Position numbers and translations under genes: made by a program. Below are positions 34,687 to 43,604 of a stretch of DNA of 64,000 bases, piece by piece. The notes beneath the pieces are model-generated. The model ran no database searches, was not told the origin of the DNA, and saw only the letters and a program-made list of their open reading frames with translations. Every line of letters starts with the position of its first letter. Positions within the stretch are counted from its first letter, which is position 1. The DNA comes from Roseibium sp. MMSF_3544 (lineage in GTDB: Bacteria > Pseudomonadota > Alphaproteobacteria > Rhizobiales > Stappiaceae). The stretch is from the NCBI RefSeq assembly GCF_030732845.1, contig NZ_JASHKA010000015.1, forward strand, positions 1-64,000. The letters are read 5' to 3'.

Positions 34687-36297
34687 TCAGGCAACGCCGC
34701 CATAGGCGACGCCGGACAGGTCCGACATTTCCCGCTTCCAGGTGGTCAGGTCATCCGGGTTGAACTGGTTCAGATGCGCGTATCCGCAGGCCCGCGCCAT
34801 CACTTGCATCAGTTCGACCGACGCCTCGAAGAAATTGGTCAGTTGCCGCGCCGACTTCTCGATCTGCAAGCGGCTGACAAGATGCGGTTTTTGCGTCGCA
34901 ATCCCCACGGGACAGTTGTTGGTGTGGCAGGCCCGCATGGCGATGCAGCCGATGGCCTGCATGGCAGCGTTGGAAACGGCGATCGCATCGGCGCCGAGCG
35001 CCATGGCCTTGACGAAATCGGCAGGCTTGCGCAAACCGCCGGTGATGACCAGCGACACATCGGACCGACCGGACTTGTCGAGATGGCGCCTTGCACGTGC
35101 CAGTGCCGGAATGGTCGGCACGGAGATATTGTCGCGGAAAATGATTGGCGCAGCGCCTGTGCCGCCGCCGCGACCGTCCAGGATGATGTAGTCAACACCG
35201 ACTTCGAGCGCGGCATCGATGTCTTTTTCGATGTGCTGCGCAGAGAGTTTGTAGCCAATGGGAATGCCGCCTGTGCGCGTGCGTACTTCGTCGGCAAACT
35301 CCTTGACCTGGGAACAATCGGTCCAATCCGGAAAGCGCGGTGGTGAAATGGCATCAGTGCCTTCCTCCAGGCCGCGCACTTCCGCGATCTTGCCCTTGAC
35401 CTTCGACCCGGGAAGGTGGCCGCCGGTGCCGGTCTTGGCGCCTTGGCCCCCCTTGAAGTGAAATGCCTGGACGTTCTCAAGCTTGGCCCAGTCGAAGCCG
35501 AAACGCGCAGAGGCGAGTTCGTAAAAGTAGCGGGAGTTGGCTTCCTGTTCTTCCGGCAACATGCCGCCTTCACCTGAACAGATGCCGGTTCCGGCAAGCT
35601 CCGCACCGCGGGCGAGAGCAACCTTGGCAGGCTCGGAAAGAGCGCCATAGCTCATGTCCGATACGAACAGGGGAATTTTCAGGCGCAGAGGTTTTTGCGC
35701 ATTCGGGCCGATCACGACATCGGTGCCGACCGGGTCTTCGTCGAGCAGGGGAAAGCGCTGAAGCTGCGCTGTCAGGATCTGTATGTCGTCCCAGTCGGGC
35801 AATTGCGTGCGCGGTACACCCATGGCGCCGACCTTGCCGTGATGACCGGTCTTGGACAGGCCATCGCGCGCATATTGCTGGATCAGGCCGTTATAAGGCT
35901 CTTCCTCGGTGCCGTGGCTGGTGTCGGCATAAAGACCAAGATACTGGTCGCGCTGGAAAGGCTGCGGATTTTCCTTCGCCCAGGCTGCGATCTCATCTTC
36001 ATCGACGAGGATCTCGTCCCCTTCAACCCAACTGCTGAACTTGGGCAGGGCTTCGGAGTTGTTATATTCGGAAACGCCCGTGTCGACGCGATAATCCCAA
36101 TAATGAACACCGCAGATCAGGTTGTCGCCCTGGACGTATCCGTCCGACATCAGAGCGCCACGGTGCAGGCATCGGCCGTAAAAGACGGAGACTTCGTCAT
36201 CAAAGCGGACAACCACGAGATCGACGTCGGCGACAAGGGCGTATTGCGGGTTGCGGTCCGGCAGTTTGCTCAGGTTTGCAACAACTTGTTTTTTCAT
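34687..36297 (-). CDS. Rieske-FMN/[3Fe-4S] glutamate-synthase-like protein
   Basis: The 536-residue protein has an N-terminal Rieske domain (about 1-105; C43, H45, C62, H65) and a Glu_synthase FMN barrel (about 200-500) with KGGQGAKTGTGG, ILDGRGGGTGAAP and the [3Fe-4S] cysteines C451, C457 and C462. The glutamine amidotransferase domain and gltB central domain are missing, so ammonia must come from elsewhere or another reaction is run. The start at 36297 follows GGGGGAAG; the longer frame upstream has no domain support. It precedes the ThDP gene by 29 bp. Confidence 0.87.
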   Translation of the reverse strand: MKKQVVANLSKLPDRNPQYALVADVDLVVVRFDDEVSVFYGRCLHRGALMSDGYVQGDNLICGVHYWDYRVDTGVSEYNNSEALPKFSSWVEGDEILVDEDEIAAWAKENPQPFQRDQYLGLYADTSHGTEEEPYNGLIQQYARDGLSKTGHHGKVGAMGVPRTQLPDWDDIQILTAQLQRFPLLDEDPVGTDVVIGPNAQKPLRLKIPLFVSDMSYGALSEPAKVALARGAELAGTGICSGEGGMLPEEQEANSRYFYELASARFGFDWAKLENVQAFHFKGGQGAKTGTGGHLPGSKVKGKIAEVRGLEEGTDAISPPRFPDWTDCSQVKEFADEVRTRTGGIPIGYKLSAQHIEKDIDAALEVGVDYIILDGRGGGTGAAPIIFRDNISVPTIPALARARRHLDKSGRSDVSLVITGGLRKPADFVKAMALGADAIAVSNAAMQAIGCIAMRACHTNNCPVGIATQKPHLVSRLQIEKSARQLTNFFEASVELMQVMARACGYAHLNQFNPDDLTTWKREMSDLSGVAYGGVA

Positions 36298-36367
36298 TTC
36301 TTCCCCCGGGCTACCGGCTTCGGGTGTCCCCCGAAGCCCTGGCTGAATGGTTTGTTCAAAAATCTGT

Positions 36368-37621
36368 TTACTGCGGATCGGCAGGCGTCTCCGGCCGCAT
36401 TGGCGGGACCGCCTCCATTTCGGCCGCGCCCTCGTTGTCGGACATTCGGGCACCGTACCACTTTGCGAGCGGCACTGCGGTCACGCCGTGAAGGATGGCG
36501 CTGATCCAGACCGTGTTCACGGCAAGAATCAGCATGTACTCACCGATTTCGGGATCAATTTCATCAACGATCAGAAGTGCGAACAGGGCCGTTGCAAGTC
36601 CGCGCGGTCCGAACCATCCGAAAAAGACTTTCGTGAGCGGAGCCGCATCCGTCCCGGTGAGCGACAACCACACGGCCAGTGGCCGGACGACAAAGAGGCT
36701 GATCATGATGATGGCGAGGGTCGGTGCATCCAGGTGTGCGATTGCCTCCGGCAGCAGCGCCAGCCCAATGAGGAAAAAGGCACCCCAAGAGAGCATCTGC
36801 CCTTCGCTTTCGGTAAACTCGTAGATGAACGCGCATTGACCCTTGATGACGTTTCCGAAAAACAGGCCTGCCACGAAGGCGGAAATGAAACCGTTCCCGT
36901 CCACCATGCCGGCGGACAGGTAGGCTGCACCCGCCATGGCGATCGCGCCAATGCCTTCAATCGTCGCCGAGGTCATCTTGCGGCGCTTGGCGGCAAGAAA
37001 CAGGTAGCCGCCCACAAGTCCCATGATGCCACCGACCAGAGGTCCGAAAATGAGTTGTTTCGCACCGAAAAGCAGCCAATTGGTTGTTTCCTGATGCATC
37101 ACTTCGGCGGTCAGGCTCGCAAACAGCAGGATCACCGGCAGGGCGAGACCGTCATTCAGACCGCTTTCAAGAGTAAGCGCACGCCGGACCCGTTCCGGGA
37201 CAGCTTCATTCGTGACGACTGCCTGACCGAGCGCAGCGTCCGTTGGCGCCAGAAGCGCGGCAGCAAGGGCTGCGACGATCAACGGGTAGGTCGTCAGGAA
37301 GGGCGCGGCGGCGGCCGTTCCAATAAGCACCGCCAACGGCAAACCGATCAGCAGCATCCGAAACGGCCACTGGTGGCGCGCCCGCAGGGCTTTCACATTG
37401 ATCTGGGCCGCGTCCAGAAAGAGCAGGATGATCAATGCCAGTTCGGCAACGATATGAAGCAGGTGCTCGGCTTCATCGAAGGGCATCAGGCCTGTTTGTG
37501 CCATCAGGTAGCCGAAGCCGAGAAACAGAATTGGAGCGGTTAAAATTCCATTCGATAAGGTTTTTGCCAGCAGCGTGTAGCAGACCGTAAACATCGCCAG
37601 CATCAATAGACCGGTGGCCAT
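36368..37621 (-). CDS. Cation/proton antiporter (CPA1, NhaP type)
   Basis: A 417-residue membrane protein with about 12-13 helices. The APTDAALG and ESGLNDGLALP motifs mark the sodium/proton exchanger core of the NhaP/CPA1 group. A charged C-terminal tail follows. ATG 37621 has GAGAGA upstream; an in-frame start at 37672 is less likely. It is first in line before the Rieske-glutamate-synthase-like gene (70-bp gap), so ion or pH balance may be linked to that redox system. Confidence 0.85.
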   Translation of the reverse strand: MATGLLMLAMFTVCYTLLAKTLSNGILTAPILFLGFGYLMAQTGLMPFDEAEHLLHIVAELALIILLFLDAAQINVKALRARHQWPFRMLLIGLPLAVLIGTAAAAPFLTTYPLIVAALAAALLAPTDAALGQAVVTNEAVPERVRRALTLESGLNDGLALPVILLFASLTAEVMHQETTNWLLFGAKQLIFGPLVGGIMGLVGGYLFLAAKRRKMTSATIEGIGAIAMAGAAYLSAGMVDGNGFISAFVAGLFFGNVIKGQCAFIYEFTESEGQMLSWGAFFLIGLALLPEAIAHLDAPTLAIIMISLFVVRPLAVWLSLTGTDAAPLTKVFFGWFGPRGLATALFALLIVDEIDPEIGEYMLILAVNTVWISAILHGVTAVPLAKWYGARMSDNEGAAEMEAVPPMRPETPADPQ

Positions 37622-37764
37622 ATACGTTCTCTCTCCCGAAGCCCACGGCGACATAAGTGCAAATGGCCTCATGCACTTTCAAATCATAAGCAGATGACAC
37701 TCCCGTGTGGCAATCGTGAATTTACGGGGGAGAGAAATTGTGAACGCGGAACCCGTTCGGGGCG

Positions 37765-38520
37765 TTATTGCACCGCGTTTTTGGCCTCGGGGCCCAAAGC
37801 GAGACGCTTCAGGATGCGCTCCGCATCAACCGGTTTGGCCGCGATTTCCAGGATCAGTTTCTTGCGGACCGCATCGGCAAATGTCTCCGCACTGTCGGCG
37901 GTCACGACAAAGGCGGCAGGGCCGCCGATGATTTCATCATAGAAGCGCTGTTCCAGGTCGTAGGAGACCGGCCTGCCGGAACAGTAGCGGCACAGAACCG
38001 CCAGGCCGTTGATGACGATGCCGGAGGAAACGACCGTTTCACGGGCTTCGTGGATGGAGGGGCCGTTCCAGTTGTTGGCGCTGTCGGCGGAGAGATCGAT
38101 GACGCGGCGAAGCCCCTGAAATTCGTTCGTGTCGATCAATTCCTTGCCTTTGAGCAAGGCAGCGCCGATGGCGTTGCGGCCGTAAGCCTTGCGGGGTGCT
38201 TCGGCGAGTTGCGCCGCAAATGCCTCCGCAGACGCTTTGCCGTCGATCACGGTCCAATCGACGACCACGTCCTGAGAAAACATGTCGGCCCATTCGACAT
38301 AGGTGACCGCGATCTTGCCGTAAGCGTTGCTGGCAATCGCGCTCAGCACTGACGGATCCGTGATCGCCTCGGCATAACCGGCACGCTGAAAGCGGATTTC
38401 TGCCTCGTCGATCGACCCCGTTGCGTCTGCAAGCAGGACAAGTTCCAGGTCCAGCTCTTCGGAAACGGACGGTTTCACCGAAAGCAGAAACCAGACGACA
38501 ACAACAAGGGCAATTCGCAT
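37765..38520 (-). CDS. DUF1194 (von Willebrand A-like) secreted protein
   Basis: The 251-residue product has an N-terminal signal peptide (MRIALVVVVWFLLSVKPSVS) and a VWA-like domain with a MIDAS-type start (ADATGSID), typical of the DUF1194 family of exported alphaproteobacterial proteins. Function unknown. It ends near the antiporter gene start region and is separated from hemA by the hemA terminator. An internal CRYC pair may form a disulfide. Confidence 0.82.
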   Translation of the reverse strand: MRIALVVVVWFLLSVKPSVSEELDLELVLLADATGSIDEAEIRFQRAGYAEAITDPSVLSAIASNAYGKIAVTYVEWADMFSQDVVVDWTVIDGKASAEAFAAQLAEAPRKAYGRNAIGAALLKGKELIDTNEFQGLRRVIDLSADSANNWNGPSIHEARETVVSSGIVINGLAVLCRYCSGRPVSYDLEQRFYDEIIGGPAAFVVTADSAETFADAVRKKLILEIAAKPVDAERILKRLALGPEAKNAVQ

Positions 38521-38571
38521 CTCTTCCGCTCCCTAAACCGCAGGCACCAGAGTGTAGCTAGGGCGGCAGGC

Positions 38572-38607
38572 GGAAAAGGAAAAAGAAACCCGCCCTTGTA
38601 GGGCGGG
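38572..38607 (-). terminator. Rho-independent terminator of hemA
   Basis: Read on the minus strand, CCCGCCC-TACAA-GGGCGGG is a perfect 7-bp stem with a 5-base loop followed by TTTCTTTTTCC. It lies 33 bp after the hemA stop and before the DUF1194 gene. Confidence 0.85.
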
Positions 38608-38640
38608 ATAGTTTTACCTTCGGGAGGGAGAAGGGGAACG

Positions 38641-39858
38641 TCAGGCCACCGCGCGGGCCAGAGCGCATTGCGACCAAAGATCGTTGATCGCGTTTGCAAG
38701 ATGTTCGATGTCTTCGGCCGTATGAAGCGGTGTCGGTGTGAAGCGCAGGCGCTCGGTGCCGACCGGAACCGTCGGATAGTTGATCGGCTGCACGTAGACG
38801 CCATAGGTATCCAGCAGGATGTCGGAGATCCACTTGCACTTCTTGGCATCGCCCACCATCACCGGAACGATGTGGCTCGGGTTTTCCATGTGCGGAATAC
38901 CGCGCTTATCGAGTGCTGCGCGCACCTGGGCAACACGTTGCTTGTGTGCCTCGCGCTCAAAGCGGCTTTCCTTCAGATGTTTGATCGACGCGGTTGCACC
39001 GGCGGCAAGTGCCGGCGGCAGCGCGGTGGTGAAAATGAACCCGGAAGCGAAGGAGCGGACGAAATCCACCACAGTCTTGCTGCCGGTGATGTATCCACCC
39101 ATGACGCCGAAGGCTTTTCCGAGTGTTCCCTCGATGATGGTGAGGCGATCCATCAGGCCTTCGCGTTCGGCGACACCGCCACCGCGCGGGCCGTACATGC
39201 CAACGGCGTGGACTTCATCGAGATAGGTCAGTGCGCCGAATTTATCGGCAACGTCGCAGATTTCCTTGATCGGCGCGATGTCGCCATCCATAGAATAGAC
39301 GCTTTCGAACGCGACCATCTTCGGAGCGTCCGGATCGTCAGCGGCCATCTGGCGCTCGAGATCTTCATAGTCGTTGTGCTTGAAGATCCGTTTTTCACAG
39401 CGGGAGTGGCGAATGCCTTCGATCATGGAGGCGTGGTTCAGGCTGTCCGAATAAACGATCATTCCCGGGACCTGGGAGGCAAGCGTGCCGAGCGCCGCCC
39501 AGTTGGAGACATAGCCAGAGGTGAAGATCAGTGCAGCTTCCTTGGCATGCAGATCCGCTAGCTCGCGCTCAAGGAGAACGTGATAATGGTTGGTGCCGGA
39601 GATGTTGCGCGTACCGCCGGCTCCTGCGCCGCATTTGGCAATCACATCCTGCATCGCACCGACGACCTTGTCGTGCTGGCCCATGCCGAGATAATCGTTG
39701 GAGCACCAGACGGTGACGTCCTGGACGGTGCCGTCTTCACGATAGCGGGTTGCACGCGGGAAATTGCCTGCCTGGCGTTCGAGATCGGCGAAGATCCGGT
39801 AATTGCCATTGTCATGAAGCTTGCTGAGGCGTTCTTCCAGATACGCATTCACATCCAT
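38641..39858 (-). CDS. hemA: 5-aminolevulinate synthase
   Basis: The 405-residue PLP enzyme is full length, with [39 protein letters not shown] and the Schiff-base Lys in [15 protein letters not shown]. It condenses glycine and succinyl-CoA, the first step of tetrapyrrole synthesis in alphaproteobacteria. ATG 39858 has GAGAGGA upstream. Upstream lies an FNR-type box (40022-40035), and the gene ends in a clear terminator. Monocistronic. Confidence 0.96.
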   Translation of the reverse strand: MDVNAYLEERLSKLHDNGNYRIFADLERQAGNFPRATRYREDGTVQDVTVWCSNDYLGMGQHDKVVGAMQDVIAKCGAGAGGTRNISGTNHYHVLLERELADLHAKEAALIFTSGYVSNWAALGTLASQVPGMIVYSDSLNHASMIEGIRHSRCEKRIFKHNDYEDLERQMAADDPDAPKMVAFESVYSMDGDIAPIKEICDVADKFGALTYLDEVHAVGMYGPRGGGVAEREGLMDRLTIIEGTLGKAFGVMGGYITGSKTVVDFVRSFASGFIFTTALPPALAAGATASIKHLKESRFEREAHKQRVAQVRAALDKRGIPHMENPSHIVPVMVGDAKKCKWISDILLDTYGVYVQPINYPTVPVGTERLRFTPTPLHTAEDIEHLANAINDLWSQCALARAVA

Positions 39859-40021
39859 GATACCGGTCCTCTCACCCGCTGGCATTGTTGGCCAGCGCCT
39901 CTCTTTTCCCAGCCGCCCTAGGTCGCATCCCGGCGGTTTGTGCGTCAGGTACCACACCTGTTCAAGGCAAAATATCGTGTACCTTTAAGTTATTCAAAAC
40001 TGCATAATCAGACTGATCGCC

Positions 40022-40035
40022 TTGATCAAGGTCAA
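40022..40035. promoter_or_regulatory. FNR/FnrL-type box upstream of hemA
   Basis: TTGATCAAGGTCAA matches the TTGAT-N4-(A/G)TCAA consensus of FnrL in alphaproteobacteria, where hemA is a known oxygen-regulated target. It is 164 bp upstream of the hemA ATG. The rest of the 39859-40218 gap is AT-rich promoter sequence and the TetR operator. Confidence 0.72.
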
Positions 40036-40177
40036 ACAGCTGTGATGCGTCCAAACGTCATAGAGCTGTTTATTGTACGGCAGAGGCCCGATCCGCGTCC
40101 ATTTCATTTATGGGCCGGGATTTTTGTTTCAATAAAATCAGCTGCTTGAATAATCCTATTGCTTTAATTCCGCAAAC

Positions 40178-40200
40178 ATGAATACTGATTCATGTTTCAT
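40178..40200. promoter_or_regulatory. TetR-type operator (autoregulatory)
   Basis: ATGAATACTGATTCAT followed by GTTTCAT. The first 16 bases are a perfect ATGAAT-N4-ATTCAT palindrome ending 26 bp before the TetR GTG start. It matches the site at 24100-24122 at 22 of 23 positions, in the same orientation. Confidence 0.72.
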
Positions 40201-40218
40201 GATATTTGGAGTTCAAAT

Positions 40219-40845
40219 GTGATCAGAGCGGCCAGAAATGCGGAGATGCCGCAAAGACCGTCGGTAAGCCAGCCAAAGACCGCCCGGGGTGAGGCCACGA
40301 AGAAAGCGATTCTTGCAGCCGCGGAGCGCGTGATCGGTGCCAAAGGATATAACGACGCCTCCATCGGCCATATTACCAGCGAGGCCGGGGTCGCCCAAGG
40401 GACCTTCTATATCTATTTCAAAACCAAGGAAGACGTTTTTTCGGAACTGGTTCTTGAGATGGGGCGCCTCGTCCGCCATTCGATCGCAGAAGCAACGCAG
40501 GGTATTGACGACAGGCTGGCAGCGGAAAAGGCCGGTTTGCAGGCTTTCCTGGAATTCGTACAGGCGCATCCGGATCTCTATCGTATCGTCCAGGAAGCCC
40601 TGTTTGTCGATCCCGAGGCTTACCAGGCTTATTACAGCGCCTTCGCCGACGGGTATCGCGACGGACTTACCGAGGCGGCTCTTGCAGGCCAGATCTCCGC
40701 CGGTGACCCGGACACACGGGCGTGGGCCCTGATGGGGATCGCCCGTGCACTCGGAGAACAACTGGTTGTCTTCAAGTCCGACAAACCGATCCCGGAGCTT
40801 GTCGCGAGCGCCTATGACCTGATCGAGAACGGGATCAAACCGTGA
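40219..40845 (+). CDS. TetR-family transcriptional regulator
   Basis: The 208-residue protein has the TetR N-terminal HTH (ILAAAERVIGAKGYNDASIGHI, with the recognition part AGVAQGTFYIYFKTKEDVF) and a ligand domain with VQAHPDLYRIVQEALFVDPEAY. I chose GTG 40219 because GGAG lies exactly seven bases upstream; an ATG at 40192 lies in the operator. It is translationally coupled to the crotonase gene (GTGA). Its likely targets are this operon and the Liv-type operon at 24 kb. An acyl-CoA is a plausible ligand. Confidence 0.87.
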   Translation: MIRAARNAEMPQRPSVSQPKTARGEATKKAILAAAERVIGAKGYNDASIGHITSEAGVAQGTFYIYFKTKEDVFSELVLEMGRLVRHSIAEATQGIDDRLAAEKAGLQAFLEFVQAHPDLYRIVQEALFVDPEAYQAYYSAFADGYRDGLTEAALAGQISAGDPDTRAWALMGIARALGEQLVVFKSDKPIPELVASAYDLIENGIKP

Positions 40846-41627
40846 CGAATGCCCGCTGCCTGATCGAAACAGAATGGCGCAACGATGCGCTCTGGATCTG
40901 GCTGAACCGCCCGGAACGCCACAATGCGCTCGTGCCGCGCCTGATGAGTGATCTGAAAGCGGCGATTGCCACAGCAGCCGCCGAAGAGCCTGCCGCCCTT
41001 GTGCTGGCGGGCCGGGGGACAAGCTTTTCGACGGGCGGCGATCTTGGCGGGTTTTTGGATCATTCCGGTTCGCGCGAGGACCTTTTGGACTATGCCAACC
41101 TGCTTGTCGGGACCTTGCACGAGGTGATCCTTGATCTGTTGGCTTTTCCCGCACCTGTTCTGGCTTCGGTCGACGGTCCTGTCACCGGAGGGTCGACAGG
41201 TTTGGTTTTGGCCGCCGACATGGTTGCCATGTCCGAACGGGCATTCCTTCAGCCGTACTATTCGGACGTCGGTTTCGGGCCCGATGGCGGCTGGACTGCG
41301 CTCCTGCCGGAGCGTGTCGGAACCTCGAAGGCTCTCCAGATACAGTATCTGAACGAACGGGTTTCAGCGTCCGAAGCGTTGTCACTTGGACTGGTTTCGT
41401 CCGTCTGTCCAACGGATGAGCTGATTGGCTGCATAGACGGCTGGGTTGGCGGGTTGGCCAGCAGGTTCAAGCAGACTCACCAGGCCACGCGCAACGGTGT
41501 CTGGGACGAAGCGCGGCGCGATCAGGTTCAACTGAGGCTTGATCGGGAAAAGGACCGGTTCCTTCAACTGATCGCCCGAGCTGAAACACTTGCCGGGATG
41601 CAGGCCTTTACAAGAAGACGCGCCTGA
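40842..41627 (+). CDS. Enoyl-CoA hydratase/isomerase-family protein
   Basis: A 261-residue crotonase-fold protein: NRPERHNAL, the oxyanion region AGRGTSFSTGGDL and GPVTGGSTGLVLAADM. The two catalytic glutamates of hydratases are replaced (Y139 and Q166 in my alignment by eye), while D148 occurs in GPDGG. This pattern suits an isomerase or another crotonase reaction rather than simple hydration. It starts with GTG overlapping the TetR stop and precedes a CoA ligase gene. Confidence 0.83.
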   Translation: MTNARCLIETEWRNDALWIWLNRPERHNALVPRLMSDLKAAIATAAAEEPAALVLAGRGTSFSTGGDLGGFLDHSGSREDLLDYANLLVGTLHEVILDLLAFPAPVLASVDGPVTGGSTGLVLAADMVAMSERAFLQPYYSDVGFGPDGGWTALLPERVGTSKALQIQYLNERVSASEALSLGLVSSVCPTDELIGCIDGWVGGLASRFKQTHQATRNGVWDEARRDQVQLRLDREKDRFLQLIARAETLAGMQAFTRRRA

Positions 41628-41669
41628 GGCGCTGGAACAAGAAATGAACACCAGGTGTTGGGAGGACAC

Positions 41670-43211
41670 ATGGAGTTTTTGACCGACATGGCGGCAAAAC
41701 GGGCCGAACTGATGCCCGGCGCTGTTGCGTTCACCGACCACGACAGCGGCCGATCCTACACATTTTGCGAAATCAACAGCCGTGCCAGCCGTCTTGGCAA
41801 CTTCTTGCTGTCGAGAGGTTTGCAAAGAGGTGACCGTGTCGCCGTGCTCTGTCTCAACCATCCGGACTTCTTTGTGCTTTTGTTTGCGGCTCAAAAGACC
41901 GGTGTCCTGCTTGTTCCCCTCAACTGGCGCCAGCCGGTGGCTGAATTGCGGCCGATCCTGGAAGCATCGGGTGCGAAACTCGTTTTCGCCGACGATGCCT
42001 TTGCTGAAATCGCCACGGACCTGACTGCCGGGACAAATGCGCCGGTATTGCCACTCGGGGCTGCGGCGAGCGGAGAAAGCGCTCTAGATCCACTCCTCGC
42101 CGCATCCAGCGCCGCTGCTATCGGTGACGGGAGGATCAAGGCCGGCGCACCCTGGTATCTTCTCTTCACCTCGGGCACGACGGGCCTGCCCAAAGCCGTG
42201 ATCCAGACCGCCGGCATGGCCTATGCCAACATGATCAACTATTGCCAGGCGACGGGCTTAAGCACCGGTGAAAAGGGCGTCAACTTCCTGCCTCTGTTTC
42301 ACACGGCCGGAATAAACTTGCCGACGCTGCCGATATTTCTGAATGGCGGATCTTCATCGATCCTGCGCAAGTTCGACCCCGAGACGGTCCTTGACCTGAT
42401 TGATGCGGGCGAGGTCACGAGTTTCTTCGGTGTGCCCGCGATCTACCAGGCGCTGGCGCTGTCACCAAAGATTGGCAGAACGAACTTTTCAAATGTCCGC
42501 GCACTCGGCTGTGGCGGTGCCCCTGTTCCGAAGCATCTTCTGCTCGATTTTCAAAAGCGCGGGGTGACCATCTGCAACGGCATGGGCATGACCGAAACAG
42601 GTCCAACCGTTTTCCTGATGGACCCTGATCATGCTGCGTCAAAAATCGGCTCGGTCGGCAAACCGCAAATCCTGACCGATGTTCGTCTTGCGGATGCAGA
42701 TGGCGAAATCGTCGAGGGTCCGGGCGAGGGAGAAGTCCAGTTTCGCGGACCGAACATCACGCCCGGTTACATGGACAACCGGGAGGCGACCGTTGCGACT
42801 TTCACCGTGGACGGCTGGTTGAAATCCGGCGACATCGCCCGGCGCGATGACGACGGCTACTACTATATCGTCGACCGGATCAAGGACATGTTCATCTCGG
42901 GCGGCGAAAACGTTTATCCGGCGGAAGTCGAAAAGGTCCTGGTCGGTCATCCGGCGATCCTGGAGGCTGTGGTGATCGGTATGCCGGACGAAAAATGGGG
43001 TGAGGTCGGCGCTGCGTTTTTGATCCTTCGCCCTGGAGAAGACCTGAAACCCGAAGAGCTGCCCGGCTGGTGCCGCACGCAGCTTGCGCCCTACAAGGTT
43101 CCGAAGAGCTTTTCCGTGGTGGAGGATCTGCCTCGCACGGCTGCCGGCAAGGTCCGCAAAAACGTTCTCAAGGAAACAATCGCAGCCGAACCCATTGCAG
43201 AGGACGCCTGA
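41670..43211 (+). CDS. Acyl-CoA synthetase (AMP-forming, class I adenylate-forming)
   Basis: The 513-residue enzyme has the P-loop-like YLLFTSGTTGLPK (A3), MGMTETG (A5), WLKSGDIARRDDDGYYYIVDR (A7/A8 core GDIARRDDDGYY) and the C-terminal Lys in RTAAGKVRK (A10). It activates a carboxylic acid to its CoA ester. Length and motifs fit medium-chain or aromatic acid ligases of the FadD/MenE-like group. GGAGG sits eight bases before ATG 41670. It is in an operon with a crotonase and two MaoC-like proteins. Confidence 0.9.
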   Translation: MEFLTDMAAKRAELMPGAVAFTDHDSGRSYTFCEINSRASRLGNFLLSRGLQRGDRVAVLCLNHPDFFVLLFAAQKTGVLLVPLNWRQPVAELRPILEASGAKLVFADDAFAEIATDLTAGTNAPVLPLGAAASGESALDPLLAASSAAAIGDGRIKAGAPWYLLFTSGTTGLPKAVIQTAGMAYANMINYCQATGLSTGEKGVNFLPLFHTAGINLPTLPIFLNGGSSSILRKFDPETVLDLIDAGEVTSFFGVPAIYQALALSPKIGRTNFSNVRALGCGGAPVPKHLLLDFQKRGVTICNGMGMTETGPTVFLMDPDHAASKIGSVGKPQILTDVRLADADGEIVEGPGEGEVQFRGPNITPGYMDNREATVATFTVDGWLKSGDIARRDDDGYYYIVDRIKDMFISGGENVYPAEVEKVLVGHPAILEAVVIGMPDEKWGEVGAAFLILRPGEDLKPEELPGWCRTQLAPYKVPKSFSVVEDLPRTAAGKVRKNVLKETIAAEPIAEDA

Positions 43212-43214
43212 GCC

Positions 43215-43604
43215 ATGAGCCTTACTGCTGATACACCGCCGCGCGCCGTGTTTACGTGGACACCACGCCAGTCGGACTTTGATGCGTTCGCGCAGCTCTC
43301 GGGCGACGACAATCCCATCCATGTCGATCCGGAGTTTTCAGCCCGCACCCGTTTCGGCCGCACAGTCTCACATGGGATGCTGCTCTATACGCGTGTGTTC
43401 GGTCATCTCGAAGCGCTTTACCCGGACCGCAAGCATGAAATTCAGACCCTCATGTTTCCAAATCCTTCCTATGCGGATGAGGAACTGACCTTGTCCTTTT
43501 CCGAAGACGCAGACGAGGCTGGTCTGGTCCTGATCGAAATCAAGCGAAGCCGGGACGGAGCCGTCACCTTGTCCGGAACGTGCCACCTTGGAGACCCTGC
43601 ATGA
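43215..43604 (+). CDS. MaoC-like hotdog-fold hydratase
   Basis: The 129-residue protein has the MaoC dehydratase signature with the catalytic Asp/His pair (FAQLSGDDNPIHVDPEFS) and RTVSHGMLL. Such proteins hydrate enoyl-CoA thioesters with R stereochemistry. The start is three bases after the ligase stop, and its end overlaps the next small hotdog gene by four bases. Confidence 0.87.
   Translation: MSLTADTPPRAVFTWTPRQSDFDAFAQLSGDDNPIHVDPEFSARTRFGRTVSHGMLLYTRVFGHLEALYPDRKHEIQTLMFPNPSYADEELTLSFSEDADEAGLVLIEIKRSRDGAVTLSGTCHLGDPA

Noticed and set aside
40192..40218. TetR start at ATG 40192
   Set aside because: This ATG is part of the operator. GTG 40219 has GGAG exactly seven bases upstream.
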